Part shown: positions 8,715 to 16,988 of the stretch, piece by piece
Layout of the letters: every line of letters begins with the position of its first letter
How positions within the stretch are numbered: position 1 is the stretch's first letter
Assembly (NCBI RefSeq): GCF_002959775.1
Contig: NZ_PPCX01000008.1
Span: 111,155-175,154 of the forward strand
Direction: 5' to 3'
Length of the DNA stretch: 64,000 nucleotides
Source of the DNA: Veillonella rogosae JCM 15642
GTDB lineage: Bacteria; Bacillota; Negativicutes; Veillonellales; Veillonellaceae
Notes under the pieces: generated by a model
The model's database searches: none
What the model was told of the DNA's origin: nothing
The model's input: the letters and a program-made list of their open reading frames with translations, nothing else
Program-made: the position numbers and the translations under genes

Positions 8715-9348
8715 TCTACTCATAACTGGTACCCTTGATACATTGCAAATGACCATCATCTCTACGGTAATGGCAATGTTACTTGGTATCCCTCTCGGTG
8801 TCGTTTTGGTGGTAACGTCTAAAGGTCACATCTTAGAAAATGTAGCTCTTAATAAAGTGTTGGGCGCCATCGTAAATGCGACGCGTTCAGTACCTTTCAT
8901 TATTTTGATGGTTGCTATCATTCCATTTACACGTATGGTAGTAGGTACATCTATCGGTACTACGGCAGCTTGTGTGCCTTTGACAATTGCGGCCATTCCA
9001 TTCTTAGCACGCCTTGTAGAAACATCTATTAAAGATATCAACTATGGTGTTATTGAGGCGGCTCAATCCATGGGTGCAAGTCCGCTCCAAATCATTTGGA
9101 AAGTATTATTACCAGAAGCATTGCCTACGATTATTGACAATGTAACGGTTCTTATCGTTAACCTTATCGGTTACTCTGCAATGGCTGGTGCTATTGGCGG
9201 CGGTGGTCTCGGTGACATTGCTATTCGATATGGTTATCAACGTTTCCAAGCAGACATTATGATTGCTACCATCATCATCTTGATTATTTTGGTACAAGTT
9301 GTACAAATGATTGGTGATGCTTGGTCTAAAGCGATGAATAAGAAGTAG
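8695..9348 (+). CDS. metI: Methionine ABC transporter permease MetI
   Basis: A 217-residue permease with five to six membrane spans. It has the cytoplasmic coupling loop EAAQSMGASPLQIIWKVLLP (EAA motif), which docks onto MetN. Its start overlaps the end of metN, indicating translational coupling. No gene for the substrate-binding lipoprotein MetQ is next to it: the following gene is a TrpR-like regulator. The binding protein must be encoded elsewhere, or the locus has lost it. Confidence 0.92.
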   Translation: MSEQIINLLITGTLDTLQMTIISTVMAMLLGIPLGVVLVVTSKGHILENVALNKVLGAIVNATRSVPFIILMVAIIPFTRMVVGTSIGTTAACVPLTIAAIPFLARLVETSIKDINYGVIEAAQSMGASPLQIIWKVLLPEALPTIIDNVTVLIVNLIGYSAMAGAIGGGGLGDIAIRYGYQRFQADIMIATIIILIILVQVVQMIGDAWSKAMNKK

Positions 9349-9357
9349 GAGGATCCT

Positions 9358-9654
9358 ATGAGCATCAATGAAAAATTGAGAAGTCAACAAAACGATGAGT
9401 TATTCACCGCTATTTTAACGCTTGAAAATACAGAGGAATGCTATGCATTTTTCGAAGATATTTGTACGATTAATGAATTAAAAGCTTTATCTCAACGCTT
9501 GCAAGTAGCAAAAATGTTGCGTGCAGGGGATAGCTATGAAAAAATCGTAGAAGAAACAGGTGCGAGTACGGCAACGATTAGCCGTGTAAAGCGATGCCTA
9601 GTCTATGGTGCTGATGGCTATACATTAGCACTAGATCGTCTAGGTGCAAAATAA
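9358..9654 (+). CDS. YerC/YecD-family TrpR-like DNA-binding protein
   Basis: A 98-residue all-helical protein of the TrpR superfamily (YerC/YecD group of Firmicutes). The region ELKALSQRLQVAKMLRAG and the helix-turn-helix SYEKIVEETGASTATISRVKRCL are as in the family. It lies 9 bp after metI with AGGAGG in between, so it is cotranscribed with metNI. A role as amino-acid-responsive repressor of this operon is plausible, but the ligand cannot be read from sequence. Confidence 0.85.
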   Translation: MSINEKLRSQQNDELFTAILTLENTEECYAFFEDICTINELKALSQRLQVAKMLRAGDSYEKIVEETGASTATISRVKRCLVYGADGYTLALDRLGAK

Positions 9655-9662
9655 TATAAACT

Positions 9663-9702
9663 AGCATGACAACGGTGGCCCTTAGGCGACCGTTGATGTG
9701 CT
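9663..9702 (+). other. Intercistronic hairpin
   Basis: CAACGGT/ACCGTTG, extended by AGCA/TGCT, forms a stem-loop between the TrpR-like gene and the TSUP transporter gene. There is no T-run, so it is more likely an mRNA processing or stability element than a terminator. Confidence 0.45.
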
Positions 9703-9719
9703 ATCTGTAGGAGGTTTAT

Positions 9720-10514
9720 ATGGAGTGGCTCGTTGAGGTAACAGGTTTACCATTTGATATCCTTATACTTATTTTGCTCGCCGTAGCGGGGGCTTTCGCA
9801 GGGTTTGTTGACTCCATTGTGGGCGGCGGTGGACTCATTTCTGTACCAGCTATGTTATTAACAAATCTTCCGCCTAGTATGGCCTTGGGCAGTAATAAAT
9901 TATCCAGTATTTTTGGCGCTGGTAGTGCATCGATTACGTTCTTGAGAAATCACATGGTTGATTTTTCTTTAGTTCGTAAACTATTGCCCTTTACCTTTAT
10001 TGGTTCTATGATAGGTACATTAGCGGTTGTATCGTTGCCGCCATTATATGTAAAGCCCATTATTATCATCTTGCTCGTTTGTGTAACCCTTTTTGTGGTA
10101 TTCAAAAAGGATTGGGGCGAGGTAAACCGCACTTCTGCAGTAGTGGGCAAAGCACTATATATTTGTATGGCCTTTGCTCTTGGTATTGGTGCCTATGATG
10201 GTTTCATTGGACCTGGTACAGGAACATTTTTAATTATGGGCTTTATCTTTACAGGTTTTGATTTTTTACACGCATCAGCTAATGCGAAAGTATTAAACTT
10301 TACTAGTAATGTAGCGTCTTTATTGGTATTCTTATATTTAGGGCATGTCAATATTAAATATGGTCTTGCCACAGGGGCGGGACAAATTATAGGCGCCTAT
10401 TTAGGCTCTCATTTAGCTATTGCAAAGGGCTCATCTTTAGTGCGTGTAGTATTCTTGTCGGTAACGACGGTAATGTTGTTGAAATTAGTGTATGACTATG
10501 TTTCAACGTTATAG
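9720..10514 (+). CDS. TSUP (TauE/SafE) family transporter
   Basis: A 264-residue membrane protein with about eight spans. The TSUP signature occurs twice: AGFVDSIVGGGGLISVPAML near the N-terminus and GAYDGFIGPGTGTFLIMGF in the second half, flanked by LGSNKLSSIFGAG and NAKVLNFTSN. Members move sulfite, sulfoacetate or other small organic and sulfur anions across the inner membrane. The substrate here is unknown. GGAGG is 7 nt before the ATG. The SDR gene begins 11 bp downstream, so the two probably form one transcript. Confidence 0.87.
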   Translation: MEWLVEVTGLPFDILILILLAVAGAFAGFVDSIVGGGGLISVPAMLLTNLPPSMALGSNKLSSIFGAGSASITFLRNHMVDFSLVRKLLPFTFIGSMIGTLAVVSLPPLYVKPIIIILLVCVTLFVVFKKDWGEVNRTSAVVGKALYICMAFALGIGAYDGFIGPGTGTFLIMGFIFTGFDFLHASANAKVLNFTSNVASLLVFLYLGHVNIKYGLATGAGQIIGAYLGSHLAIAKGSSLVRVVFLSVTTVMLLKLVYDYVSTL

Positions 10515-10525
10515 GAGGACAAAGT

Positions 10526-11293
10526 ATGCCTCATAAAAGTGATGTACAAGTGGCATTGATCAGTGGTGGTACATCGGGTATTGGCTTTGCTACGGCTAAG
10601 CTTTTACTGAAAGAAGGTTGGTGCGTAGTCATCAATGGCCGAAACGAAAAATCTGGTCAAAAAGCTAAGACTAAGCTGCGCCGCTATTCTTCAAAAGTAC
10701 AATACATTCAAGGTGATGTATCTAAACTTGAAGATTGTCAGCGCATTGTAAAAGAAACGGTTGATGTGTTTGGCGGTGTATCTGCCCTCGTAACAGCGGC
10801 TGGCTACTATGAGGAAGAGTTATTAGCTGATGTAACAGAGGCCGCTTTTGATGAAATGTTTGGTACCAATGTAAAAGGTACAGTTTTCTTGTGCCAAGCT
10901 GCGCTTCCTTATTTGCGCTCTGCAAAAGGTAGCATCGTAACGGTAGCTAGTGATGCCGGTTTACAAGGTAATGTCGCCTGTTCCGTATACGGTGCATCTA
11001 AAGGTGCAGTAGTGAGCTTTACAAAATCTTTATCCCTTGAGATGGCACCGCATGGTGTTCGCGTTAACTGCGTATGTCCTGGTGATGTAGATACATCCTT
11101 AGTAGATAAACAGATTGCTAATACTCATCAAGATAAGGCTGCTGCGAAGGCTGAAATGGGGCAACACTATCCATTAGGCCGTATTGGCAAGCCGCATGAA
11201 ATCGGAGAAGTAATTGTATTTTTATTGAGCAATAAAGCGTCCTTTGTAACGGGTGCAGCTTGGACTATCGATGGTGGTCTCACTAGTTGGTAA
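10526..11293 (+). CDS. Short-chain dehydrogenase/reductase (FabG-like)
   Basis: A 255-residue classical SDR. The cofactor motif is GGTSGIGFA (residues 14-22), followed by ALVTAAG. The catalytic Ser is in VTVASDAG, and Tyr and Lys are in YGASKGA. The C-terminal VTGAAWTIDGGLTSW is the typical tetramer-forming end. Sequence is closest in style to 3-oxoacyl-ACP reductases, but members with many other substrates look the same. A glycine-rich motif followed by INGRN suggests NADPH preference (inference). It is coupled to the TSUP transporter gene upstream. Confidence 0.85.
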   Translation: MPHKSDVQVALISGGTSGIGFATAKLLLKEGWCVVINGRNEKSGQKAKTKLRRYSSKVQYIQGDVSKLEDCQRIVKETVDVFGGVSALVTAAGYYEEELLADVTEAAFDEMFGTNVKGTVFLCQAALPYLRSAKGSIVTVASDAGLQGNVACSVYGASKGAVVSFTKSLSLEMAPHGVRVNCVCPGDVDTSLVDKQIANTHQDKAAAKAEMGQHYPLGRIGKPHEIGEVIVFLLSNKASFVTGAAWTIDGGLTSW

Positions 11294-11352
11294 GATAGAA
11301 CATATTGGAAGTTATTTTATTTTTTAAATCTATAGATAATTAGAAAAATTCA

Positions 11353-11381
11353 TTTCACTTCTAGCAATAGAATGGTATAAT
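11353..11381 (+). promoter_or_regulatory. Promoter with extended -10
   Basis: TTTCAC (11353-11358), 17 bp, then TATAAT (11376-11381), the latter preceded by TGG. It drives the DUF697-like/DUF1232 gene pair. Confidence 0.7.
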
Positions 11382-11430
11382 AATACTAATAATATGACCT
11401 ATAGTTGGTTCACAACAAAGGAGAATACTT

Positions 11431-12282
11431 ATGGCAGAATATAATGGCGTAACACTTGAGCCACTTATGGATGGTTCTCAAGATCGTGACTATCAAGTTG
11501 AACAATTTATTTTCTGGGGTGCAGGTCGTGCAGCAGCATTGGCTTTATCCCCTAAATTCAGCAGTGTTGCTTTGTGCGCCAATGCTACGTACATGGTAAC
11601 TCGTATTGCTCATCTTTATGATGTGGAATTACAATCTGGTGCTGCAGTAGGTTTAGTTGGCGGTCTTAGCACAGCTGTAGGTACAGCGGCTATTTCCCTT
11701 CTTATTCCTTTGAAAGCAGTTCGCGTTCCTGTAGCGATTGGCTTAACATATGCTATTGGTAAAATTGCTCATATTTGGATTCAAGATGGTATGCCTTCTG
11801 ATATCGAACGCTACAAACCAATGGTTGCTGAATTCCTTGAAAGCGGTAAAGCTATTGCATCTGAAATCGTTCGTGATGCAGGCGCTAGCATTCCTTTCAC
11901 ACAAGGTCAACGCGATGTATGGGCAGGTATTGCTAACGAAACAGGTCTTGCTAAAGAAACTTTGAAACAAGTTTACGAAGAAAAAGTAACACCTGCTATC
12001 GATAAATGGAATAACGAAACAAAATATCAACTTCATGATAATGCAGCAGAAGTGGTAGCTAAAGTATCTGATGCAGCTAAAGAGAAAATTGATGTTGCAA
12101 AAGAAAATATTGACATAGCAAAAGAATTGGCTAAAGGTGGCGTAGAAGTAGCTAAAGCTTCTGCGCAAGTAGCAGTAGACACAGTAAAAACTAAAGCTTC
12201 CGATGCTGTAGAAACAGCAAAAGATGCGGCTGCAAACACTGTTAGCACAGCGAAAGATAAAATTGGTAGTTTGCGCAAATAA
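11431..12282 (+). CDS. DUF697-like membrane protein with LEA-like helical tail
   Basis: A 283-residue protein of unknown function. Residues about 30-115 are hydrophobic and resemble the DUF697 domain (RIAHLYDVELQSGAAVGLVGG, then ITLL-type helices). Residues about 190-283 form a long Ala/Lys/Asp-rich amphipathic helix with repeated VAKEN, IAKEL and VSTAKDK units, like late-embryogenesis-abundant or apolipophorin-type repeats. Such tails bind membranes or protect proteins under stress. The DUF697 call is by visual resemblance only. The next gene starts 20 bp later and encodes another small membrane protein, so a joint envelope-stress role is possible. Confidence 0.6.
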   Translation: MAEYNGVTLEPLMDGSQDRDYQVEQFIFWGAGRAAALALSPKFSSVALCANATYMVTRIAHLYDVELQSGAAVGLVGGLSTAVGTAAISLLIPLKAVRVPVAIGLTYAIGKIAHIWIQDGMPSDIERYKPMVAEFLESGKAIASEIVRDAGASIPFTQGQRDVWAGIANETGLAKETLKQVYEEKVTPAIDKWNNETKYQLHDNAAEVVAKVSDAAKEKIDVAKENIDIAKELAKGGVEVAKASAQVAVDTVKTKASDAVETAKDAAANTVSTAKDKIGSLRK

Positions 12283-12301
12283 GCGCTGAAGGATTATTAC
12301 G

Positions 12302-12646
12302 ATGAATCCCTTAAAAATTATTAAATACGGTAAGTATTTTAACGAATCAAGATTTGTAGGCTTTCTTGGCCGATATGGTAAGAAACTTGCCTTTGTACAA
12401 CAAGCGGTAACCTTATTCCTCTGTTTACGAGATAAAGATACTCCAAAATATGTAAAAGCAGTCATTGCAGGTGCCTTAGGGTATCTCGTATTGCCTGTTG
12501 ATGTTGTACCGGATACGATTGCCGTATTAGGTTGGTTAGATGATGTGGCGGTACTCGGAATAGCCTTTAAGATTGCGAATCGTTACATTAAAACGAGTCA
12601 TCAAGAAGAGGCAAAAAAATTCTTCCCATTTGGTAGTAGTCGCTAA
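12302..12646 (+). CDS. DUF1232 (YkvA-like) membrane protein
   Basis: A 114-residue protein with the DUF1232 core: GALGYLVLPVDVVPDTIAVLG followed by WLDDVAVLG. It has two hydrophobic segments. Function is unknown; the domain occurs in small bacterial membrane proteins. It is cotranscribed with the DUF697-like gene and followed by a terminator. Confidence 0.85.
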   Translation: MNPLKIIKYGKYFNESRFVGFLGRYGKKLAFVQQAVTLFLCLRDKDTPKYVKAVIAGALGYLVLPVDVVPDTIAVLGWLDDVAVLGIAFKIANRYIKTSHQEEAKKFFPFGSSR

Positions 12647-12658
12647 CTTTTACCATTT

Positions 12659-12696
12659 AAGGCAGTTTGATCCACAGTGATTGAACTGCCTTTAAT
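12659..12696 (+). terminator. Rho-independent terminator
   Basis: AAGGCAGTT and AACTGCCTT pair around a loop, followed by TTAATTATTT. It ends the DUF697-like/DUF1232 unit. Confidence 0.85.
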
Positions 12697-12762
12697 TATT
12701 TGACACCCTAAAGTAATAGATATACAATGAAAATTGTATACTATTTAAAAAGGACTAGATTT

Positions 12763-13182
12763 ATGCATATTGCTTCAGTAAATGTACGATTTTACGAAAC
12801 TGATATGATGGGGATTGCGCACCATAGTAATCACTTTAGATGGTTTGAAATGGCACGTATTGAATTCCTTCGTCAAATCGGTGTAACCTTGTGGGATATG
12901 ATGAATGAGGATATTGTATTTCCTATTATGAACGTATCTTGCAATTATAAAGAACCAGCGAATTTTGATGATGAACTTCACATTGAAACGTACTTGGTTA
13001 AAATGACGCGTGCTCAAATGGTTTTCCGTTATCGTATGAAACGTGCTAGTGATGGTGCGCTTCTGGCGACGGGAGAAACTAAGAACGCTTTTATGTCGAA
13101 ATCAACAGGAAAGATTGTGCGATTAGACGATACTTTTTATCAGCCTATGTTAGCAGCTGTTGAGGAGATGCCTAATGAATAA
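12763..13182 (+). CDS. Acyl-CoA thioesterase, YbgC/FadM hotdog family
   Basis: A 139-residue single hotdog domain. The catalytic region is RFYETDMMGIAHHSNHFRWFE, the 4-hydroxybenzoyl-CoA thioesterase-type motif with the nucleophilic Asp replaced in context by ETDMMG...H. These enzymes hydrolyse acyl-CoA thioesters. The frame extends to an ATG at 12727, but the ATG at 12763 has AAAAAGGA upstream and starts right at the domain, so it is used. The 3' end overlaps murI by 8 bp. Confidence 0.85.
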   Translation: MHIASVNVRFYETDMMGIAHHSNHFRWFEMARIEFLRQIGVTLWDMMNEDIVFPIMNVSCNYKEPANFDDELHIETYLVKMTRAQMVFRYRMKRASDGALLATGETKNAFMSKSTGKIVRLDDTFYQPMLAAVEEMPNE

Positions 13183-13978
13183 TGTACAACAATTGCCTAT
13201 CGGTGTATTTGACTCTGGTGTAGGCGGACTATCAGTATTAAAGGTATTACAAGAACAATTTCCAAATGAAGATTTTATCTATATCGGTGATAATGCCAAC
13301 AATCCTGTAGGCAATCGCAGTGATGATGAAATTACGTTTTTAGCATGCCGTATTGCAGAGGCGCTTGAGAAGCAGCCTGTTAAATTGATGGTTATTGCTT
13401 GTAATACTTTCACCGTTGTTGCCCTTGATGAGGTACGTGAACGCGTATCCGTTCCAGTTATTGGGGTTTCTCAAGGCGTTAAAACCGCTATTAGTGAAAG
13501 TAAAAGTAATACTATTGGTATTATGGCTACAGTGGCTACTGTAAACAGCCATATTCATAAGCATGTCGCGTTAGAAGTTGATCCTGAAGTGCTGGTGTGG
13601 GAACAACCTTGTCCTGAACTGGCAGGTCTCATTGAGCAAGGTCATTTAGATGACTTTTTCGTTCGTGATGTGTGTGAAGAGTATGTAGAGCCTTTGCTAT
13701 CTCGTGAAATTGACGTAGTTGTTTTGGGCTGCACTCATTTCCCATTTGTTAAACCTTTATTAGAGGAATTAACTGCTGGTCGTATCCAGTTTGTAGATCC
13801 TGCTTATGAAACGAGCAATCTTGTTTGTCGTATTTTAGAGCATAAGAACCTCTATAACCCTCAAGAAAACCTTGGTACGGTGAAGCTGTATTTCACAAAA
13901 GATATTGAGCTTGGCGACACATTAAGTGCGTCCTTCCTCGATACAAATCGTCGTACCATTGAACATATTACACTATAA
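13175..13978 (+). CDS. murI: Glutamate racemase MurI
   Basis: Makes D-glutamate for peptidoglycan without a cofactor. The substrate loop is IGVFDSGVGGLSVLK. The two catalytic Cys are in VIACNTFTV and VLGCTHFPF, and the paired conserved residues are in GDNANNPVGNR. The canonical YIGD(T/N)A..PYG block appears as YIGDNANNPVGN, a mild departure. The frame also has an ATG at 13160, but GAGGAG is 8 nt before 13175. The start lies inside the thioesterase gene, so the two are coupled. A 12-bp gap leads to the next gene. Confidence 0.93.
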   Translation: MNNVQQLPIGVFDSGVGGLSVLKVLQEQFPNEDFIYIGDNANNPVGNRSDDEITFLACRIAEALEKQPVKLMVIACNTFTVVALDEVRERVSVPVIGVSQGVKTAISESKSNTIGIMATVATVNSHIHKHVALEVDPEVLVWEQPCPELAGLIEQGHLDDFFVRDVCEEYVEPLLSREIDVVVLGCTHFPFVKPLLEELTAGRIQFVDPAYETSNLVCRILEHKNLYNPQENLGTVKLYFTKDIELGDTLSASFLDTNRRTIEHITL

Positions 13979-13990
13979 AGGAGATGCCCT

Positions 13991-14530
13991 ATGTGGTTTT
14001 ATAACATCCTAACTGTAGTAGTATCCATCATTGTGGCTATTGCAGTACTGTATTTATTATTCCGTTTGTTCGCATTGAAACAAGGTGATGAAAAGGTTAT
14101 TTTGTTGCCAAAACGAGCAACTAATTTCCAAGTATCCGATCGAAACTTTGAATCGATTACATTGTTCTGTGACGTTCCTTTCGTAAATAAAGGTCGTCAA
14201 AATGGTACGATTATGGACTTATTCCCACGTCCATTATTGCCTGAGGAACAATTTGATTCTGTGAAAGTAGACGCATGGGCTATGGATATTAACCGCCCAC
14301 GTCACGATGGCTATTTTGAAGCTGTTATCATTAAACCACGTAAAGGTGGCACTATCCGTGTATATGTTACGTTAATAGGTAAAAGTGGCAATATTCGAGA
14401 AGATATTAAGGGTTTCCCTTATATGAATATCGACATTTACTACCAAGTGGTTGGTCGTGAAGATTACCACATTGATAAACAACGTATTCGTTTGACCCCA
14501 GAAGAAGTAGAGGCCGCATTAGGCCAATAA
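13991..14530 (+). CDS. Membrane-anchored protein of unknown function
   Basis: A 179-residue protein that I do not recognise. It has one N-terminal membrane helix (residues about 4-26, ILTVVVSIIVAIAVLYLLF) and a soluble domain rich in beta-strand patterns (SITLFCDVPFVNKGRQNG, GGTIRVYVTLIG). Topology suggests the soluble part faces outward if the positively charged loop after the helix is not retained inside; this is undecided. It is cotranscribed with murI (12 bp) and the CofE-like gene (12 bp), which hints at a linked role. Confidence 0.7.
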   Translation: MWFYNILTVVVSIIVAIAVLYLLFRLFALKQGDEKVILLPKRATNFQVSDRNFESITLFCDVPFVNKGRQNGTIMDLFPRPLLPEEQFDSVKVDAWAMDINRPRHDGYFEAVIIKPRKGGTIRVYVTLIGKSGNIREDIKGFPYMNIDIYYQVVGREDYHIDKQRIRLTPEEVEAALGQ

Positions 14531-14542
14531 GGAGGCATTTCA

Positions 14543-15193
14543 ATGGCAGAATTAGAGTTAGTATGTGTACCAACACGTATTCTTACAGATAATGATGACA
14601 TCGTAGATGCTATCGTTGAATATGGTGGTCATAATATTGGACCAGAAGATATCGTATGTGTAGCTGAATCTGTAGTGGCTATTACACAAGGTAATTTCAC
14701 TCGTCCAGAAGAACTAGACGTATGCTGGCAAGCTCGTTTAATTAATCGTTTTATCCATCCAGATGGCTCCATGGCATCCATTTACGGTATGCAAGCGGCT
14801 ATGGATGTAGATGGTAAATGGAAGGTGTTAGGCGCATTTATTCTAGGTGCCATCGCTAAGATTTTCCGTAAACCAGGCGTGTTCTATGCTATTGCTCGGG
14901 CAGCATCTTTGGCTGACGATGTAACAGGCACTATGCCTCCATTCGATAAACATATCGTACATGGCCCTAAAAATCCTGATAAAGTAGCTGAGAAAATCGT
15001 ATCTCGCACAGGTTGCTATGGCGCTGTAGTAGCTGACGTTAATGACTTAAAACGCTCCGCTATCTTAGGTACAAGCCGTGGCATTGATGCTAAGAAAATT
15101 GCACAATTGTTGATCGACAATCCATTTGGTAATGATAGCCAAATGACTCCAATTGTTATCATCAAAAATTACGCATCTGTATCTGGTAAATAA
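14543..15193 (+). CDS. CofE-like (F420-0:gamma-glutamyl ligase family) protein
   Basis: A 216-residue protein of the CofE/F420-0:L-glutamate ligase fold. It has the N-terminal VCVPTRILTDNDDI...DIVCVAESVVAITQG, DVNDLKRSAILGTSRG in the second half, and a C-terminal TPIVIIKNY. True CofE adds glutamates to coenzyme F420. Veillonella is not known to make F420, and no other F420 gene is in view, so the real substrate is probably another amino acid or peptide conjugate. Placement directly after glutamate racemase suggests gamma-glutamyl chemistry (inference). Confidence 0.75.
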   Translation: MAELELVCVPTRILTDNDDIVDAIVEYGGHNIGPEDIVCVAESVVAITQGNFTRPEELDVCWQARLINRFIHPDGSMASIYGMQAAMDVDGKWKVLGAFILGAIAKIFRKPGVFYAIARAASLADDVTGTMPPFDKHIVHGPKNPDKVAEKIVSRTGCYGAVVADVNDLKRSAILGTSRGIDAKKIAQLLIDNPFGNDSQMTPIVIIKNYASVSGK

Positions 15194-15195
15194 CA

Positions 15196-15238
15196 GAAGG
15201 CTGTACTCATCACATAGAGATGGGTACAGCCTTTTTAT
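15196..15238 (+). terminator. Rho-independent terminator
   Basis: AAGGCTGTAC and GTACAGCCTT form the stem, followed by TTTATATT. It closes the thioesterase-murI-CofE-like operon. Confidence 0.9.
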
Positions 15239-15257
15239 ATTGTAATTAGGAGGTTTT

Positions 15258-16988
15258 ATGTTAATAGGTTTAGACGTAGGTGGTACTTTTACCGATGCCG
15301 TTATTATCGAAGGTCATCGCGTAGTATCATCTGCTAAAAGACGGACTACGAAGGACAATCTAATGCAAGGGATAGGTGAGGCCTTAGATGCAGTCCTAGA
15401 TAGTTGTGATACATCGAAGATTGAACAAGTAACCTTATCTACTACAGTTGTGACAAATACCATCGTAGAAGAGAAGGAGCAAGTCGTAGACCTCTATGTA
15501 GTGACTGGGCCTGGTCGCAATGTAGATGACATATTCCCTGTGAGCCCTATATATCTTCAGGGCTATACAGACCACAGAGGTATTGTCGTAGAGCGTACCT
15601 CTACTGATGGTGTACGTGGTATAGCACATATGGTGCAAGAACGAAGTGGTACTGATTTGGCCGCTGTATCTGCAAAATTTGGTGTCCGCAATCCTCAAGA
15701 GGAATTATCTATAACAGAAGCGTTACAAGAAACATATAATACCATATCTAATGGCAGTTTATTAAGCGGTTCCTTGAACTTTCCTCGTCGTACTATTAGT
15801 GCTTACTTTAATAGCGCTGTAACGCCCGTATTTACGGTGTTTAAGAAAAACGTGGAAGATGCGCTGAGTGCACGAAATATTAAGGCCCCACTTCATATAT
15901 TAAAGGCCGATGGGGGCTCTCTTCCTATTGAGCACATGGTAAGTCGACCTGTAGAAACTGCTTTTACGGGACCGGCTGCCACTGTGCTTGGTTTATCTGC
16001 TCTCGGTGCTATAGGTAATACGCATACAGTGGCGCTAGATATTGGGGGAACTACAACAGATATTTCCCTTTGGAAACAGGGAAAACCATTGATGACGAAG
16101 AATGGTGTATCCATTCGTGAATATCCAAGTGCAGTGCGATCCTTTACAGTTACCTCCGTCGGTATCGGCGGTGAGTCGGTAGTTCGCATTGTAGATGGTG
16201 AAATCACGGTAGGACCTGAACGTGTAGGTCCATCAGCGGCTTTAGGTGGTAATGAACCTACCTTGGGGGACGCTCTCATCGTATTAGGACACGCAAGATA
16301 TGGTAATGTTGAACTTGCTACACAATCCTTACAACAGTTAGCCTATCTGTTACAGGCTAATTGGAAACACGGCGAATGTGAAGATACATTGGGGAACCAT
16401 AATTCTGAAAAGCAATGTATTCATAATATGTCAGCTCTAGATGTAGCACAGCTTATTGTTAAAAAGGCATTAGAAACAATTCAACATGGCATCGATGAGG
16501 TGGTACAGGCAGAAAATAAACGCCCCATCTATGTAGTGGCGGATATTGTAAATCCCGATGTCTTTATGCCTGCTCAAATTGTCGTAGTAGGTGGTACAGC
16601 ACCTAGCTTAGGGCCAAGTATAGGCGAGTATTTGAATTTACCGGTTACTATTCCCGAAAATGCAGCTGTAGCAAATGCTATTGGTGCAGCATTAGCACTA
16701 TCTACTATTGAACTTACCGTTCACGTCGATACAAAACGTCGTTTGCTTGTCATTCCAGAGTTAGGTGTAAAGCAGCAAACCTGTACCTTGAAACGAGCTG
16801 AACAAGTAGTTGAGCGCGCAAAAGAGGCTCTCGGTGAAGAGGCATTGCGCTTGGGCCTAGATAAAACGCAAGAGGTCGAGGTTATTAGCATTGAAGATTT
16901 TCCTGTTGTAGAGGGATGGCAGTCTATGGAACGTCTAATTACGGTGAAAGTACAGCTAGAAGCGGGGGTGAAAAACTATGTGGAATAA
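15258..16988 (+). CDS. Hydantoinase/oxoprolinase family protein (HyuA-like)
   Basis: A 576-residue ASKHA-fold ATPase of the hydantoinase A/oxoprolinase family. The N-terminus MLIGLDVGGTFTDAVII carries the phosphate-binding loop. A second nucleotide motif is ALDIGGTTTDISLW, followed by SVGIGGESV, and a late VVVGGTAPSLG. Family members open five-membered imide or lactam rings (hydantoins, 5-oxoproline) with ATP. No HyuB partner is adjacent. Instead its end overlaps by 11 bp a HDAC-family deacetylase gene, so the two proteins probably act on one amide substrate series. The substrate is not deducible. Confidence 0.85.
   Translation: MLIGLDVGGTFTDAVIIEGHRVVSSAKRRTTKDNLMQGIGEALDAVLDSCDTSKIEQVTLSTTVVTNTIVEEKEQVVDLYVVTGPGRNVDDIFPVSPIYLQGYTDHRGIVVERTSTDGVRGIAHMVQERSGTDLAAVSAKFGVRNPQEELSITEALQETYNTISNGSLLSGSLNFPRRTISAYFNSAVTPVFTVFKKNVEDALSARNIKAPLHILKADGGSLPIEHMVSRPVETAFTGPAATVLGLSALGAIGNTHTVALDIGGTTTDISLWKQGKPLMTKNGVSIREYPSAVRSFTVTSVGIGGESVVRIVDGEITVGPERVGPSAALGGNEPTLGDALIVLGHARYGNVELATQSLQQLAYLLQANWKHGECEDTLGNHNSEKQCIHNMSALDVAQLIVKKALETIQHGIDEVVQAENKRPIYVVADIVNPDVFMPAQIVVVGGTAPSLGPSIGEYLNLPVTIPENAAVANAIGAALALSTIELTVHVDTKRRLLVIPELGVKQQTCTLKRAEQVVERAKEALGEEALRLGLDKTQEVEVISIEDFPVVEGWQSMERLITVKVQLEAGVKNYVE

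Noticed and set aside
11743..12465. Minus-strand 240-residue frame
   Set aside because: Opposite two well-supported genes, Cys/Phe/Tyr-rich composition typical of a shadow, no ribosome site.
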